From contig NZ_JAMBNQ010000001.1 in NCBI RefSeq assembly GCF_023715155.1, positions 1 through 64,000 on the forward strand: a stretch of DNA of 64,000 nt, given 5' to 3'. Below the pieces are notes generated by a model. The model was not told the DNA's origin, did not search any database, and saw only the letters and a program-made list of their open reading frames with translations. Below, piece by piece: positions 29,496 to 39,197 of this stretch; within the stretch, counting starts at the first letter, position 1; each line of letters opens with the position of its first letter. The translations under genes were made by a program, and so were the position numbers. Origin of the DNA: Neobacillus mesonae. Its GTDB lineage: Bacteria; Bacillota; Bacilli; Bacillales; Cytobacillaceae.

Positions 29496-32132
29496 ATGAA
29501 GAATTTAACCGGCTCACAAATTCGTAGAATGTTTTTAGACTTTTTTAAAGAAAAAGGTCATGCCATTGAACCAAGCGCATCACTTGTTCCGCATGATGAC
29601 CCGTCATTATTATGGATTAACAGTGGAGTGGCAACATTAAAAAAATATTTTGATGGCCGTGTAGTGCCGGAAAATCCACGTATTACCAATGCACAAAAAT
29701 CAATCCGGACAAACGATATTGAAAATGTAGGAAAGACAGCGCGTCACCATACATTTTTTGAAATGCTTGGCAACTTTTCTATCGGCGATTACTTCAAGAA
29801 GGAAGCCATCGAATGGGCATGGGAATTTTTAACTGATAATAAATGGATTGGCTGGGATCCGGAACTTTTATCTGTGACTATACATCCAGAGGATCATGAA
29901 GCCTATGAACTTTGGCACAAAACCATCGGACTTCCGGAAGAGCGGATTATCCGTTTGGAAGGAAACTATTGGGATATAGGTGAAGGCCCAAGCGGTCCAA
30001 ACACAGAAATTTTCTATGACCGCGGACCAGAGTATGGGGATGACCCAAATGATCCGGAACTATATCCTGGCGGTGAAAATGAGCGCTATCTGGAAGTATG
30101 GAACTTAGTATTCTCCCAATTTAACCATAACCCGGATGGAACTTATACACCGCTGCCAAATAAAAATATTGATACTGGAATGGGCTTGGAACGGATGGCT
30201 TCTGTAGTCCAAAATGCCGCAACCAATTTTGATACTGATTTATTTATCCCGATTATCCGGGCAACTGAAGAAATTTCAGGTGTTAAATATGGTGAAGATA
30301 AAGAAACAGATGTTGCTTTTAAAGTTATTGCTGACCATATTCGGACAGTTGCCTTTGCCATTGGCGATGGAGCACTGCCATCCAATGAAGGCCGTGGGTA
30401 TGTTTTAAGACGTCTGCTTCGCCGTGCAGTCCGATATGCAAAACAGATTAACATTAACCGTCCGTTCATGTTTGAACTTGTACCAGTTGTTGGGGAGATC
30501 ATGGCCGATTTCTATCCGGAAGTAAAAGAGAAACGAGAGTTTATTCAGAAAGTAATTAAAAACGAAGAAGAACGTTTCCATGAAACTCTTCATGAAGGGC
30601 TGGCAATCTTAGCTGGTGTCATGAAAAAAGAAAAAGAAAAGGGCAGTGACACAATTAATGGTGAGGATGTCTTCCGCTTATATGATACGTATGGCTTTCC
30701 TGTAGAATTAACAGAAGAATACGCAGATGAAGAAGGAATGAAGATCGACCACGAGGGCTTTGAAGCAGAGATGGAATTACAGCGTGAGCGGGCTCGTGCT
30801 GCACGACATGATGAAAATTCAATGCAGGTTCAAGGCGGTGTCTTAAGAGATATTATAGTAGAAAGTAAATTTGTCGGATATGATGAATTGAAAACTAATT
30901 CAACTGTGATTGCCATTATCAAAAACGGCGAGCAGACGAATACAGCCAATAGTGGTGAAGAAGTGCAAATCATCCTTGATGTGACACCATTTTATGCTGA
31001 GAGCGGCGGGCAAATTGCCGACCATGGTGTAATAGAAGGGGAAGGTGTTAGTCTATTTGTTAAGGATGTTCAAAAGGCACCAAACGGGCAAAATCTTCAC
31101 AATGTGGAAGTTAAGACCGGCACATTAAAAACTAATCAGCAGGTAACAGCAAAGGTTGATGCTGAAAACCGCGCGAAAATTACTAAAAACCATACTGCTA
31201 CACACTTGCTTCACCGTGCCTTAAAAGATGTACTTGGAGAGCATGTGAACCAGGCAGGTTCCCTAGTTGAGCCTGAACGTCTTCGCTTTGACTTTTCTCA
31301 TTTCGGCCAAATTAAGCCTTGGGAGCTTGAGGAAATTGAAAGAATTGTCAATGAAAAGATTTGGGACAATCTTGATGTTAACATTACATTAAAACCAATT
31401 GCTGAAGCGAAAGCAATGGGAGCAATGGCGCTTTTCGGTGAAAAATATGGAGATATTGTCCGAGTGGTGAAGGTTGGTGATTATAGCCTTGAACTATGCG
31501 GCGGCTGTCACGTTTCTAATTCATCTGTCATCGGATTGTTTAAAATTGTTTCAGAGAGCGGAATAGGTGCAGGAACAAGAAGGATTGAAGCAGTGACAGG
31601 CGGATCAGCATACAGATTGTTAAATGAGCAGATTGGCCTCTTAAAAGATGCTGCAGAAAAATTGAAAACAAGCCCTAAAGAGGTAGTCAGTCGAATTGAA
31701 GGTTTATTGACTGAGGTGAAGCATCTGCAGCGGGAAAATGAATCACTGGCTGCCAAGCTGGGAAACATCGAGGCAGGAAGCCTTGTTTCAAAAGCTAAGG
31801 AGATCGAGGGTGTTACAGTATTAGCGGCAAAAGTACAGGCTGCTGATATGAATAATCTAAGAAATATGGCAGATGACTTAAAACAAAAGCTTGGATCTGC
31901 AGTTATTGTATTAGGCAGTGTACATGACGAAAAAGTAAATCTAATTGCCGCGGTTACAAAAGATTTAATTGAGAAAGGCTGCCATGCAGGAAAACTAATT
32001 AAAGAAGTAGCAGCTAAATGCGGCGGCGGCGGCGGCGGCCGTCCTGATATGGCGCAGGCAGGCGGTAAAGATCCGCAAAAACTTGATTCTGCATTGCAAT
32101 TTGTCGAGGAATGGGTAAAATCCAGTTTGTAA
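29496..32132 (+). CDS. alaS: Alanyl-tRNA synthetase
   Basis: Class II synthetase with editing activity, 878 residues. The N-terminal catalytic domain begins [19 protein letters not shown]; motif 2 is within [20 protein letters not shown]. The editing domain carries the zinc-binding HTATHLLH (near 565) and CGGCHV (near 667). The C-terminal C-Ala domain ends in a glycine-rich [16 protein letters not shown]. Expression depends on the T-box leader. AGGAGG precedes the ATG. No terminator separates it from ireB. Confidence 0.98.
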   Translation: MKNLTGSQIRRMFLDFFKEKGHAIEPSASLVPHDDPSLLWINSGVATLKKYFDGRVVPENPRITNAQKSIRTNDIENVGKTARHHTFFEMLGNFSIGDYFKKEAIEWAWEFLTDNKWIGWDPELLSVTIHPEDHEAYELWHKTIGLPEERIIRLEGNYWDIGEGPSGPNTEIFYDRGPEYGDDPNDPELYPGGENERYLEVWNLVFSQFNHNPDGTYTPLPNKNIDTGMGLERMASVVQNAATNFDTDLFIPIIRATEEISGVKYGEDKETDVAFKVIADHIRTVAFAIGDGALPSNEGRGYVLRRLLRRAVRYAKQININRPFMFELVPVVGEIMADFYPEVKEKREFIQKVIKNEEERFHETLHEGLAILAGVMKKEKEKGSDTINGEDVFRLYDTYGFPVELTEEYADEEGMKIDHEGFEAEMELQRERARAARHDENSMQVQGGVLRDIIVESKFVGYDELKTNSTVIAIIKNGEQTNTANSGEEVQIILDVTPFYAESGGQIADHGVIEGEGVSLFVKDVQKAPNGQNLHNVEVKTGTLKTNQQVTAKVDAENRAKITKNHTATHLLHRALKDVLGEHVNQAGSLVEPERLRFDFSHFGQIKPWELEEIERIVNEKIWDNLDVNITLKPIAEAKAMGAMALFGEKYGDIVRVVKVGDYSLELCGGCHVSNSSVIGLFKIVSESGIGAGTRRIEAVTGGSAYRLLNEQIGLLKDAAEKLKTSPKEVVSRIEGLLTEVKHLQRENESLAAKLGNIEAGSLVSKAKEIEGVTVLAAKVQAADMNNLRNMADDLKQKLGSAVIVLGSVHDEKVNLIAAVTKDLIEKGCHAGKLIKEVAAKCGGGGGGRPDMAQAGGKDPQKLDSALQFVEEWVKSSL

Positions 32133-32187
32133 TATCGACAAAGTAGTGTAAAATATAGGTAACTATTACAATTCGAGGTGTACTTTC

Positions 32188-32445
32188 ATGAGCTCATTTG
32201 ACAAAACAATGAGATTTAATTTTCCTGAAGAACCCTTTGAACATGATGTAAATGATGTTCTTTTCCAGGTCTATGAAGCATTGAAGGAAAAAGGGTACAA
32301 CCCTATTAATCAGATTGTCGGTTACCTTCTATCAGGAGACCCTGCGTACATTCCTCGTCATCGCGATGCCCGAAATATCATTCGAAAGCTTGAACGCGAT
32401 GAAATTATTGAGGAATTAGTCAAATCTTATCTTAGACAACAATGA
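32188..32445 (+). CDS. ireB: IreB family regulatory phosphoprotein (YrzL)
   Basis: An 85-residue protein of the UPF0297 family, with MRFNFPEE at the start and [19 protein letters not shown] near residue 48. In Enterococcus IreB is phosphorylated by the PASTA kinase IreK and restrains cephalosporin resistance; in Bacillus the role is less clear. The T residue of the short N terminus (SSFDKTMRF) is the likely phosphosite by family analogy. The order alaS-ireB-ruvX-yrzB is conserved in Firmicutes. Confidence 0.93.
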   Translation: MSSFDKTMRFNFPEEPFEHDVNDVLFQVYEALKEKGYNPINQIVGYLLSGDPAYIPRHRDARNIIRKLERDEIIEELVKSYLRQQ

Positions 32446-32457
32446 GAGGTTTAATAA

Positions 32458-32874
32458 ATGCGTGTAATGGGTCTAGACGTTGGCTCAAAAACAGTTGGTG
32501 TTGCCCTTAGTGATGAACTGGGGTGGACAGCACAGGGCCTCAAAACACTTCATATAAATGAAGACAAGCAGGAGTTTGGTTTTGAGGAAATTGGTCAATT
32601 AATAAGTGAGTATCAAGTTAGTCAAGTAGTCGTTGGTCTGCCCAAAAATATGAATGGGACAATCGGACCCCGCGGAGAAGCCAGCCAGAGGTATGCCGCT
32701 GAAATTGAAAGCCGGTTTAAAATACCTGCTGTTTTATGGGATGAACGGCTTACAACAATGGCAGCCGAGCGTATTTTACTGGAAGCTGATTTAAGCCGTA
32801 AGAAAAGGAAAAAAGTAATTGATAAGATGGCAGCAATGATGATTCTGCAAGGCTATCTTGACAGCAAAAAATAA
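32458..32874 (+). CDS. ruvX: YqgF/RuvX-like pre-16S rRNA nuclease
   Basis: A 138-residue RNase H-fold protein, involved in maturation of 16S rRNA 5' ends and once proposed as a Holliday-junction resolvase. [17 protein letters not shown] supplies the first catalytic Asp, [10 protein letters not shown] the central strand, and [12 protein letters not shown] the acidic pair; a final Asp lies in [13 protein letters not shown]. It starts 13 nt after ireB. Known as yrrK in B. subtilis. Confidence 0.95.
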   Translation: MRVMGLDVGSKTVGVALSDELGWTAQGLKTLHINEDKQEFGFEEIGQLISEYQVSQVVVGLPKNMNGTIGPRGEASQRYAAEIESRFKIPAVLWDERLTTMAAERILLEADLSRKKRKKVIDKMAAMMILQGYLDSKK

Positions 32875-32886
32875 TGAGGTGAAGTA

Positions 32887-33198
32887 ATGGCGCACGAGCA
32901 TAATCATGAGGATGAAGAACGCTATATAACTCTTGTGAATGATAATGGGGATGAAGAATTATTTGAAATTCTTTTAACTTTTGATTCAGATGAGTTTGAA
33001 AGGTCATATGTATTATTCTATCCTGTCAGTTCATCTGAAGATGAAGAAGATGGAGAAGATGGAGAAGTTCATGCCTATGCCTATATTCCAACAGAAGACG
33101 GCGGATTCGGCGAATTGATGCCGATTGAGTCAGATGAAGAGTGGGACATGGTGGAAGAAGTATTTAATACATTCTTAGATGATGAAGAAGATCAGTAA
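32887..33198 (+). CDS. yrzB: DUF1292 acidic protein YrzB
   Basis: A 103-residue, very acidic protein of the DUF1292/UPF0473 family: histidine-rich start (AHEHNHEDEER), the core FEILLTFDSDEFERSYVLFY, and a tail of Asp/Glu. GAGGTGAAGT precedes the ATG. It is the last gene of the alaS operon and is followed by a terminator. Function unknown. Confidence 0.92.
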   Translation: MAHEHNHEDEERYITLVNDNGDEELFEILLTFDSDEFERSYVLFYPVSSSEDEEDGEDGEVHAYAYIPTEDGGFGELMPIESDEEWDMVEEVFNTFLDDEEDQ

Positions 33199-33202
33199 GT
33201 AG

Positions 33203-33236
33203 AGGGTCCAGCTGCAAATGGCTGGTCCTTTTTTTA
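33203..33236 (+). terminator. Terminator of the alaS-yrzB operon
   Basis: GGTCCAGC-TGCAAAT-GGCTGGTCC hairpin followed by seven T. Confidence 0.85.
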
Positions 33237-33445
33237 GTTCTGCTTCCGTAAATTGTCCAGCACCAGCACCAGCTTTGAACAGCACAACATTTATCCGGCT
33301 TACCAGGGCTGTCAGCCAGGGGAAATACTAAGACTAATCATTGTAGAACAAGCGGGCTTGTTCTAGGCCCTCCTTTTTTCGAGAAAAATTGACAATTTCC
33401 TCTGTATATGCTGAAATAATTACATATTAAATAGAGAAATATTTT
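33237..33445. other. Intergenic stretch with repeat-like segment
   Basis: No gene. Phrases such as CAGCACCAGCACCAGC, CAGGGCTGTCAGCC and GAACAAGCGGGCTTGTTC (an inverted repeat near 33348) resemble the dispersed intergenic repeats of Bacillaceae. The AT-rich part after 33380 probably holds the mltG promoter. Confidence 0.4.
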
Positions 33446-33496
33446 ATGAATAAGCATTGTATATTTGCTTTTTGTTCAATGGGAAGGGGGAGTAAT

Positions 33497-34630
33497 GTGG
33501 CGTCAGATAAAAAAGATAAAAAAGACATGATTCGGCAAAAAATGCTGGAATCTGAAAAAGAAGCTAGGATTGTTAGAAAAATAGTTTTAATCATAGCGAT
33601 TGTATTAGTATTATTCATTTTAATTATTGGCGGCGGCGGATTTCTCTATATAAACTCAAGTTTAAAGCCAATTGACCCGCATAGTAAGGTTCAGAAAAAG
33701 GTGGAAATTCCAATTGGTTCATCGGTAACGGGTATTGGTGAGACACTGGAGGCTCATGGCATTATTAAGAATGCTAAAGTCTTTAAATATTATGTAAAAT
33801 TTAAAAATGAAGGCGGCTTTATGGCGGGAGTATATGAACTGAGTCCATCTATGGATATAGCTGAAATCGTCGGCCGCTTGAAAACGGGGAAAGTGCTTGC
33901 AAAGCCAGCCGTAAAGATGACCATTCCAGAAGGTAAGCAATTAAAGGAAATTGCAGCAATTATAGCAAAAGCAACAAAACAAAATGAAGAAAATGTTTTT
34001 AAACAGCTCAACGATGTTACCTTTGTTAAAGGCTTTATGGAGAAATATCCTAATTTGTTAACAAAAGATATTCTCAATTCACAAGTAAAATATCCGCTTG
34101 AAGGATACCTATACCCAGCAACATACTCTTTTTATAAGAAAAATCCTGCTTTAGAGGAAATGGTAAATGCAATGCTGGAAAAAACACAGTCTGTCGTAAT
34201 GGATTATACAGAGAAAAGGGAAGAAAAAAAATTAACAGTCCATCAATTAATTACGATGGCTTCCTTAATTGAAGAGGAAGCCACCGAAAAGGCAGATCGT
34301 AAAACGATTTCAAGTGTTTTTTATAATAGAATGAACAAGGGAATGCCGCTGCAGACAGACCCAACTGTACTATATGCGCAAGGGAAGCATAAACAAAAAG
34401 TGTATTATAAAGATTTAGAAGTCAACTCACCATATAATACGTATAAACATAAAGGCATGCCGCCAGGCCCCATTGCGAATGCAGGAAAAGTTTCAATTGA
34501 AGCAGCACTGGAACCAGAGAAAACAGATTATTATTATTTCTTGGCAACGGCGGGCGGGAAAATTATTTTCACAAAAACATTGGAAGAGCATAACAAGGAA
34601 AAAGCTAAGCATATTTCCAATAATAAATAG
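33497..34630 (+). CDS. mltG: Endolytic murein transglycosylase MltG
   Basis: Cleaves nascent glycan strands at the membrane and sets their length. 377 residues: a charged cytoplasmic N terminus, one TM helix near 30-53 (VLIIAIVLVLFILIIGGGG region), a LysM-like segment, and the YceG domain with catalytic Glu in LITMASLIEEEA and the motif NRMNKGMPLQTDPTVLYA. I chose the GTG at 33497 with AAGGGGGAG upstream; the ORF is open back to 33446 but without a site. Known as yrrL in B. subtilis. Confidence 0.93.
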   Translation: MASDKKDKKDMIRQKMLESEKEARIVRKIVLIIAIVLVLFILIIGGGGFLYINSSLKPIDPHSKVQKKVEIPIGSSVTGIGETLEAHGIIKNAKVFKYYVKFKNEGGFMAGVYELSPSMDIAEIVGRLKTGKVLAKPAVKMTIPEGKQLKEIAAIIAKATKQNEENVFKQLNDVTFVKGFMEKYPNLLTKDILNSQVKYPLEGYLYPATYSFYKKNPALEEMVNAMLEKTQSVVMDYTEKREEKKLTVHQLITMASLIEEEATEKADRKTISSVFYNRMNKGMPLQTDPTVLYAQGKHKQKVYYKDLEVNSPYNTYKHKGMPPGPIANAGKVSIEAALEPEKTDYYYFLATAGGKIIFTKTLEEHNKEKAKHISNNK

Positions 34631-34642
34631 CTGTTTGTATTT

Positions 34643-34673
34643 TGAGGGAAAGTTCGCATTCCCTCTTTTTTTA
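34643..34673 (+). terminator. Terminator after mltG
   Basis: GAGGGAA...TTCCCTC stem followed by seven T. Confidence 0.85.
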
Positions 34674-34854
34674 TGGTAAAATAATTCGGGTGTTTTATTT
34701 GATATATACACAGCTCACAGGAAGCGGCTTTTCGCAGTCAACAACAAGTGTCGGGTCAATAAAATTGACGCGATTTTTTCTGTGGTGCTATTTTTTCATG
34801 TCTAAGGAAGAGCAAATTGGTAAGAATTGTTTAAAAGGATTGAGGTGACGCAGC

Positions 34855-35505
34855 TTGTTAAATGAAAAGCTGCATTTATATATTGAACAGTTGATTCCTG
34901 AGCGAAATCCATTATTGATGGAAATGGAACAGTTTGCGAAAGAGCATGGGGTTCCAATTATGGAGCTTCCTGGAATTGAGACGATGCTTGAGCTTTTGCG
35001 GATTCATCGCTCTAAAAAAATACTAGAGGTAGGAACGGCAATTGGTTACTCCGCCATTAGGATGGCCGACGCCATTACTGGTGCTCATATCGTAACCATC
35101 GAGAGAGATACAGAACGAATTAATTTGGCAAAGGAATTTATCCAGCGCTCACAACTTGAACAGCAAATCACCTTGATTGAAGGGGATGCATTGGAGCTTG
35201 AGAATGAGGTTAGCAGCCATGCTCCATTTGATGCTATTTTTATTGATGCTGCAAAAGGACAATACAAAAAGTTTTTCGAAATCTATTCCAGCTATCTTAA
35301 CGACGGTGGAATGGTCATTACCGATAATGTTTTGTTTAAAGGACTTGTGGCTGAAACGGAAATTGAATCAAGGAGAACCCGCAATTTAGTGAAGAAAATT
35401 AATGATTTTAACCATTGGTTAATGAATCATCCGACATTTGATTCCATTATTCTTCCAGTTGGAGATGGAGTTGCTGTTAGTAAAAAAAGAGGTGAGAGGA
35501 AATGA
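34855..35505 (+). CDS. trmR: tRNA 5-hydroxyuridine methyltransferase
   Basis: SAM-dependent O-methyltransferase making 5-methoxyuridine at tRNA U34 in Gram-positives (YrrM); 216 residues. The class I fold shows ILEVGTAIGYSAIRMA (SAM motif I, near residue 57), VTIERD (motif II), and FDAIFIDAAKGQYKKFF with metal-binding residues followed by ITDNVLFKG, the layout of COMT-like enzymes. The start is TTG with GAGGTGACG upstream. The stop overlaps the next gene, so it is coupled to trhP1/trhP2, which make the hydroxyl it methylates. Confidence 0.92.
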   Translation: MLNEKLHLYIEQLIPERNPLLMEMEQFAKEHGVPIMELPGIETMLELLRIHRSKKILEVGTAIGYSAIRMADAITGAHIVTIERDTERINLAKEFIQRSQLEQQITLIEGDALELENEVSSHAPFDAIFIDAAKGQYKKFFEIYSSYLNDGGMVITDNVLFKGLVAETEIESRRTRNLVKKINDFNHWLMNHPTFDSIILPVGDGVAVSKKRGERK

Positions 35506-36431
35506 AAAAAACAGAATTACTTGTGACTCCAACAACAATTGATGATATCTTACCTTTGGCTGAGGCCGGGGCAGATGCGTTTGTTATTGGCGAGCAAAGA
35601 TATGGATTAAGACTTGCTGGTGAATTTAACCGGGAGGATGTCCGAAAGGCAGTGGAGCTTGCACATTCTAAAGGAAAAAAAGTGTATGTGGCGATGAATG
35701 CTATTTTTCATAATGAAAAATTGGAGGAATTGTCGGATTATATTCAATTCGCTTCAGAAGCAAAAGCGGACGCTGTCATTTTTGGGGATCCTGCAGTATT
35801 AATGGCAGCAAGAGAATCGGCACCAGAGATGAGGCTTCATTGGAGTACAGAAACTACTGGAACAAACTGGTATACATGTAACTATTGGGGAAGAAAAGGG
35901 GCTAAAAGAGCTGTTCTTGCCCGAGAAATCAATATGGATGCCATTGTAGAGATTAAAGAAAATGCTGAAGTAGAAATAGAGGTACAAGTACATGGAATGA
36001 GCTGTATGTTTCAATCCAAACGGCCATTGCTTGATCATTATTTTGAGTACCAAGGAAAAATAATGGAAATTGAAAACCGTAAGCAGCAAAAGAATATGTT
36101 TCTTCACGATAAGGAAAGAGAGAATAAATATCCTATTTTTGAAGATGAAAATGGCACACATATTATGAGCCCAAATGATATTTGTATTATTGATGAGCTG
36201 CAAGAGATGTTAGAAGCAGGTGTTGATTCATTTAAAATAGACGGCATTCTAAAGAGTCCAGAATATATTGCAGCTGTAACAAAAATTTATCGTGAAGCGA
36301 TTGATTTATTTTACCAGGATCCGGACTTGTATGACGACAAGAAGGACGAGCTCCTTGCTAAAATTGAGGAAATTCAGCCGGACAATCGTCCATTAGATAC
36401 AGGATTTTTCTTTAAGGAAACAGTTTATTGA
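35502..36431 (+). CDS. trhP1: Peptidase U32 family tRNA hydroxylation protein 1 (YrrN)
   Basis: A 309-residue U32 TIM-barrel protein that works with TrhP2 in prephenate-dependent hydroxylation of tRNA U34. It shares with its partner ADAFVIGEQRYGLRLAGEF near residue 22 and the SPNDICIIDELQEMLEAGVD/SFKIDGILKSPEYIA segments. It lacks the four-cysteine cluster of the partner: the corresponding stretch reads VHGMSCMFQSKRPLLDHYF. It is therefore probably the non-catalytic or structural subunit. The start overlaps the trmR stop. Confidence 0.9.
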   Translation: MKKTELLVTPTTIDDILPLAEAGADAFVIGEQRYGLRLAGEFNREDVRKAVELAHSKGKKVYVAMNAIFHNEKLEELSDYIQFASEAKADAVIFGDPAVLMAARESAPEMRLHWSTETTGTNWYTCNYWGRKGAKRAVLAREINMDAIVEIKENAEVEIEVQVHGMSCMFQSKRPLLDHYFEYQGKIMEIENRKQQKNMFLHDKERENKYPIFEDENGTHIMSPNDICIIDELQEMLEAGVDSFKIDGILKSPEYIAAVTKIYREAIDLFYQDPDLYDDKKDELLAKIEEIQPDNRPLDTGFFFKETVY

Positions 36432-36592
36432 CAAAAAAGCGTAAGCGCCCCTGTCAGCAGCGTATATGACATGGAGCACTCCAACCCAGATAAGGTCAAC
36501 ACAAAACGCCGAGGCGATTTGAAGTTGACTTATACCAGGGCGAAGGGCATTAGCCTCCAGGGCGCAGCAGCTAGACAATTTAGGAGGAGTTC
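36432..36592. repeat. Dispersed intergenic repeat (bcr-like)
   Basis: A 160-bp GC-richer insert between trhP1 and trhP2, beginning AAGCGTAAGCGCCCCTGTCAGC. It holds an inverted repeat TAAGGTCAAC/GTTGACTTA (36491-36500 with 36524-36532) and GGGCGAAGGGC near its end. The style matches Bacillus bcr-type repeats. It is open in the trhP2 frame, which artificially lengthens that ORF upstream. Confidence 0.5.
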
Positions 36593-36596
36593 AAAC

Positions 36597-37865
36597 GTGA
36601 ATACAGTAAAAGATAAAATTTCTGAAATCATTGACGGAAAGCGTGTAATTGTGAAAAAGCCGGAACTCCTTGCGCCAGCTGGTAATCTTGAAAAGTTAAA
36701 AATTGCGGTCCAATATGGAGCAGATGCCGTTTTTATTGGCGGACAGGAATATGGACTTCGTTCTAATGCTGATAATTTTACACTGGAAGAAATTAAGGAA
36801 GGTGTAGAATTTGCAAAGAAATATGGCGCAAACATCTATGTCACAACTAATATTTATGCCCACAATGAGAATATTCCGGGCTTAGAGGAATACATTTTTG
36901 GGTTAAAAGAGGCAGGTATAGCGGGTATTATCGTTGCCGATCCTCTTATTATCGAAACCTGCCGCCGGCTGGCACCTGAAATTGAAGTTCACTTAAGTAC
37001 GCAGCAGTCGCTTGCAAACTGGAAGGCAATTCAATTTTGGAAAGAAGAAGGTTTGGAGCGGGTTGTATTGGCACGTGAAACAAGTGCCGAAGAAATTCGT
37101 GAAATGAAAGAAAAGGTTGATATCGAGATTGAAACCTTTATCCACGGGGCAATGTGTATCGCATATTCCGGCCGTTGTACATTAAGCAATCATATGACCG
37201 CAAGGGATTCAAACCGGGGCGGATGCTGTCAGTCATGCCGCTGGGATTATGACTTATATAGTCTTGAAGGCGGCAATGAAATTCCTTTGTTTGGTGAAGG
37301 AGATTCTCCATTTGCCATGAGTCCAAAAGATCTTAACCTGATACAATCAATCCCAAAGATGATTGAACTTGGAATTGACAGTTTAAAAATAGAGGGAAGG
37401 ATGAAATCCATTCACTATATCGCTACAGTTGTCAGCGTCTATCGAAAAGTAATTGATGCATACTGTGCGGATCCCGATCATTTTGTAATTCAGCAGGAAT
37501 GGCTTGAAGAACTTGATAAATGTGCCAATCGTGAAACGGCTCCAGCATTTTTTGAAGGGGTACCCGGGTATAAAGAGCAAATGTTTGGTAATCATAGCAA
37601 GAAGACTAGTTATGAATTTGCCGGTCTGGTGATGGATTATAACCCTGAAACTAAAATGGTAACGCTACAGCAGCGGAATCATTTTAAACCAGGGGATGAG
37701 GTTGAATTTTTCGGGCCGGAAATTCAAAACTTTAAGTACCGCATAGAGAAGATTTGGGATGAAAAAGGGAATGAATTGGATGCTGCCAGACACCCTTTAC
37801 AAATTGTTCAATTTAAGATAGACAGACCGGTTTATCCAAACAACATGATGCGAAAGGAGAACTAG
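36597..37865 (+). CDS. trhP2: Peptidase U32 family tRNA hydroxylation protein 2 (YrrO)
   Basis: A 422-residue U32 protein, the iron-sulfur subunit of TrhP for ho5U34 formation. [20 protein letters not shown] is near residue 22, STQQSLAN near 139, and the cluster-binding region [18 protein letters not shown] plus GGCCQSCRW provides the cysteines. The C-terminal beta-barrel domain ([20 protein letters not shown]) is absent from TrhP1. The GTG at 36597 has AGGAGGAG upstream and gives [16 protein letters not shown]; the longer ORF from 36471 runs through a repeat. The next gene, udk, begins 1 nt after its stop. Confidence 0.93.
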   Translation: MNTVKDKISEIIDGKRVIVKKPELLAPAGNLEKLKIAVQYGADAVFIGGQEYGLRSNADNFTLEEIKEGVEFAKKYGANIYVTTNIYAHNENIPGLEEYIFGLKEAGIAGIIVADPLIIETCRRLAPEIEVHLSTQQSLANWKAIQFWKEEGLERVVLARETSAEEIREMKEKVDIEIETFIHGAMCIAYSGRCTLSNHMTARDSNRGGCCQSCRWDYDLYSLEGGNEIPLFGEGDSPFAMSPKDLNLIQSIPKMIELGIDSLKIEGRMKSIHYIATVVSVYRKVIDAYCADPDHFVIQQEWLEELDKCANRETAPAFFEGVPGYKEQMFGNHSKKTSYEFAGLVMDYNPETKMVTLQQRNHFKPGDEVEFFGPEIQNFKYRIEKIWDEKGNELDAARHPLQIVQFKIDRPVYPNNMMRKEN

Positions 37866-37866
37866 C

Positions 37867-38502
37867 ATGATGAAAAAACCGGTTGTTATTGGTGTAACCG
37901 GTGGATCTGGCTCAGGAAAAACCAGTGTAACTAAAGCGATTTACGAAAGTTTTAAAGGTCATTCCATTTTAGTTATTGAGCAGGACTATTATTACAAAGA
38001 CCAGAGCCACCTGCCGTTTGAGGAACGGTTAAAAACAAATTATGATCATCCCCTGGCGTTTGATAATGATTTATTAATTGAACATATTGAGCAGCTGCTG
38101 CATTATGAAGCAATTGATAAACCAGTATATGATTATGAACGGCATACCCGCTCAGAACAAGTGATTCGTGTCGAGCCAAAGGATGTCATTATTTTAGAGG
38201 GTATTTTAGTTCTAGAAGATGAGCGCCTAAGAGATTTAATGGATATGAAGCTTTTTGTTGATACGGATGCTGATTTAAGAATTATCCGACGGCTCACCCG
38301 TGATATTAAAGAACGCGGACGAAATTTTGATTCCGTAATAGATCAATATACGAATGTGGTTAGACCAATGCATAATCAATTTATTGAACCAACGAAACGG
38401 TATGCTGATATTATCATCCCTGAGGGTGGTCAAAACCATGTGGCGATTGATTTAATGGTGACAAAAATTCAAACTATTCTTGAACAAAAGTCATTTTTAT
38501 GA
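37867..38502 (+). CDS. udk: Uridine kinase
   Basis: Phosphorylates uridine and cytidine in pyrimidine salvage; 211 residues, normal length. P-loop [17 protein letters not shown] at 9-25, substrate loop [14 protein letters not shown] near 41, [10 protein letters not shown] near 83, and [20 protein letters not shown] near 138. GAAAGGAGAAC precedes the ATG. It closes the trmR-trhP1-trhP2-udk run, the same order as in B. subtilis. Confidence 0.96.
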   Translation: MMKKPVVIGVTGGSGSGKTSVTKAIYESFKGHSILVIEQDYYYKDQSHLPFEERLKTNYDHPLAFDNDLLIEHIEQLLHYEAIDKPVYDYERHTRSEQVIRVEPKDVIILEGILVLEDERLRDLMDMKLFVDTDADLRIIRRLTRDIKERGRNFDSVIDQYTNVVRPMHNQFIEPTKRYADIIIPEGGQNHVAIDLMVTKIQTILEQKSFL

Positions 38503-38547
38503 AACAATAAAAGATAAGCAAAAAGGAACCAAGTATGGCTATAAAGC

Positions 38548-38574
38548 TGCGCGCCCCGATTTATGGGACGCGCA
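38548..38574. other. Stable hairpin between udk and greA
   Basis: TGCGCGCCCC and GGGACGCGCA pair with one mismatch around a 7-nt loop. No T run follows on the + strand, so this may be an mRNA 3' end stabiliser rather than a terminator. Confidence 0.5.
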
Positions 38575-38661
38575 CTATGTATTAAGCCTAATAGCGTATA
38601 CCTACATATATTACACCACAATTCTACGGGGGATTGTGAAGACTAGAAGGAGTGAGGGTTT

Positions 38662-39138
38662 TTGGCTACAGAAAAAGTATTTCCAATGACACAAGCAGGT
38701 AAAGAAAAACTTGAGCAGGAACTTGAACAATTAAAAACGGTTAAACGTAAAGAAGTTGTTGAAAGAATTAAAATCGCCAGAAGTTTTGGGGATTTATCCG
38801 AAAATTCAGAGTACGATTCCGCTAAAGAAGAGCAAGCTTTCGTTGAAGGAAGAATTACAACGATTGAAAACATGATTCGCAATGCTAAAATCATCGGAGA
38901 GGGTGACCTTGCCAGTGATGCCGTAACATTGGGCAGATCGGTAACATTTGTGGAGCTTCCAGATGGTGAAGAGGAAACCTATACGATTGTGGGAAGTGCT
39001 GAAGCAGATCCTTTTGAAGGGAAAATCTCCAACGATTCCCCAATTGCCAAGAGCCTAATTGGAAGAAAAGTTGACGATGTTGTCACCGTTCAAACCCCTG
39101 GCGGTGAAATGAACGTACGAATTGTTTCTATAAAGTAA
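38662..39138 (+). CDS. greA: Transcription elongation factor GreA
   Basis: Rescues backtracked RNA polymerase by stimulating transcript cleavage; 158 residues. The N-terminal coiled coil (about 10-75: [38 protein letters not shown]) carries the acidic tip. The C-terminal FKBP-like domain contains [20 protein letters not shown]. The start is TTG with AAGGAGTGAGG upstream. Its terminator overlaps the start of the next gene. Confidence 0.96.
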   Translation: MATEKVFPMTQAGKEKLEQELEQLKTVKRKEVVERIKIARSFGDLSENSEYDSAKEEQAFVEGRITTIENMIRNAKIIGEGDLASDAVTLGRSVTFVELPDGEEETYTIVGSAEADPFEGKISNDSPIAKSLIGRKVDDVVTVQTPGGEMNVRIVSIK

Positions 39139-39165
39139 ATAATCAATGTTGTTTGAAAATCAGAA

Positions 39166-39197
39166 ACCTCGTCAAGACTTTTGACGAGGTGTTTTTT
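39166..39197 (+). terminator. greA terminator that contains the pbpI ribosome site
   Basis: A perfect 10-bp stem ACCTCGTCAA (39166-39175) and TTGACGAGGT (39181-39190) with a 5-nt loop is followed by GTTTTTT. The 3' arm carries GAGGTG, the ribosome site for the ATG at 39198. The hairpin can both end the greA transcript and hide the ribosome site of the next gene. Confidence 0.85.

Noticed and set aside
36471..36596. 42-codon N-terminal extension of trhP2
   Set aside because: It lies in a dispersed repeat; the GTG at 36597 has the ribosome site and the family N terminus.
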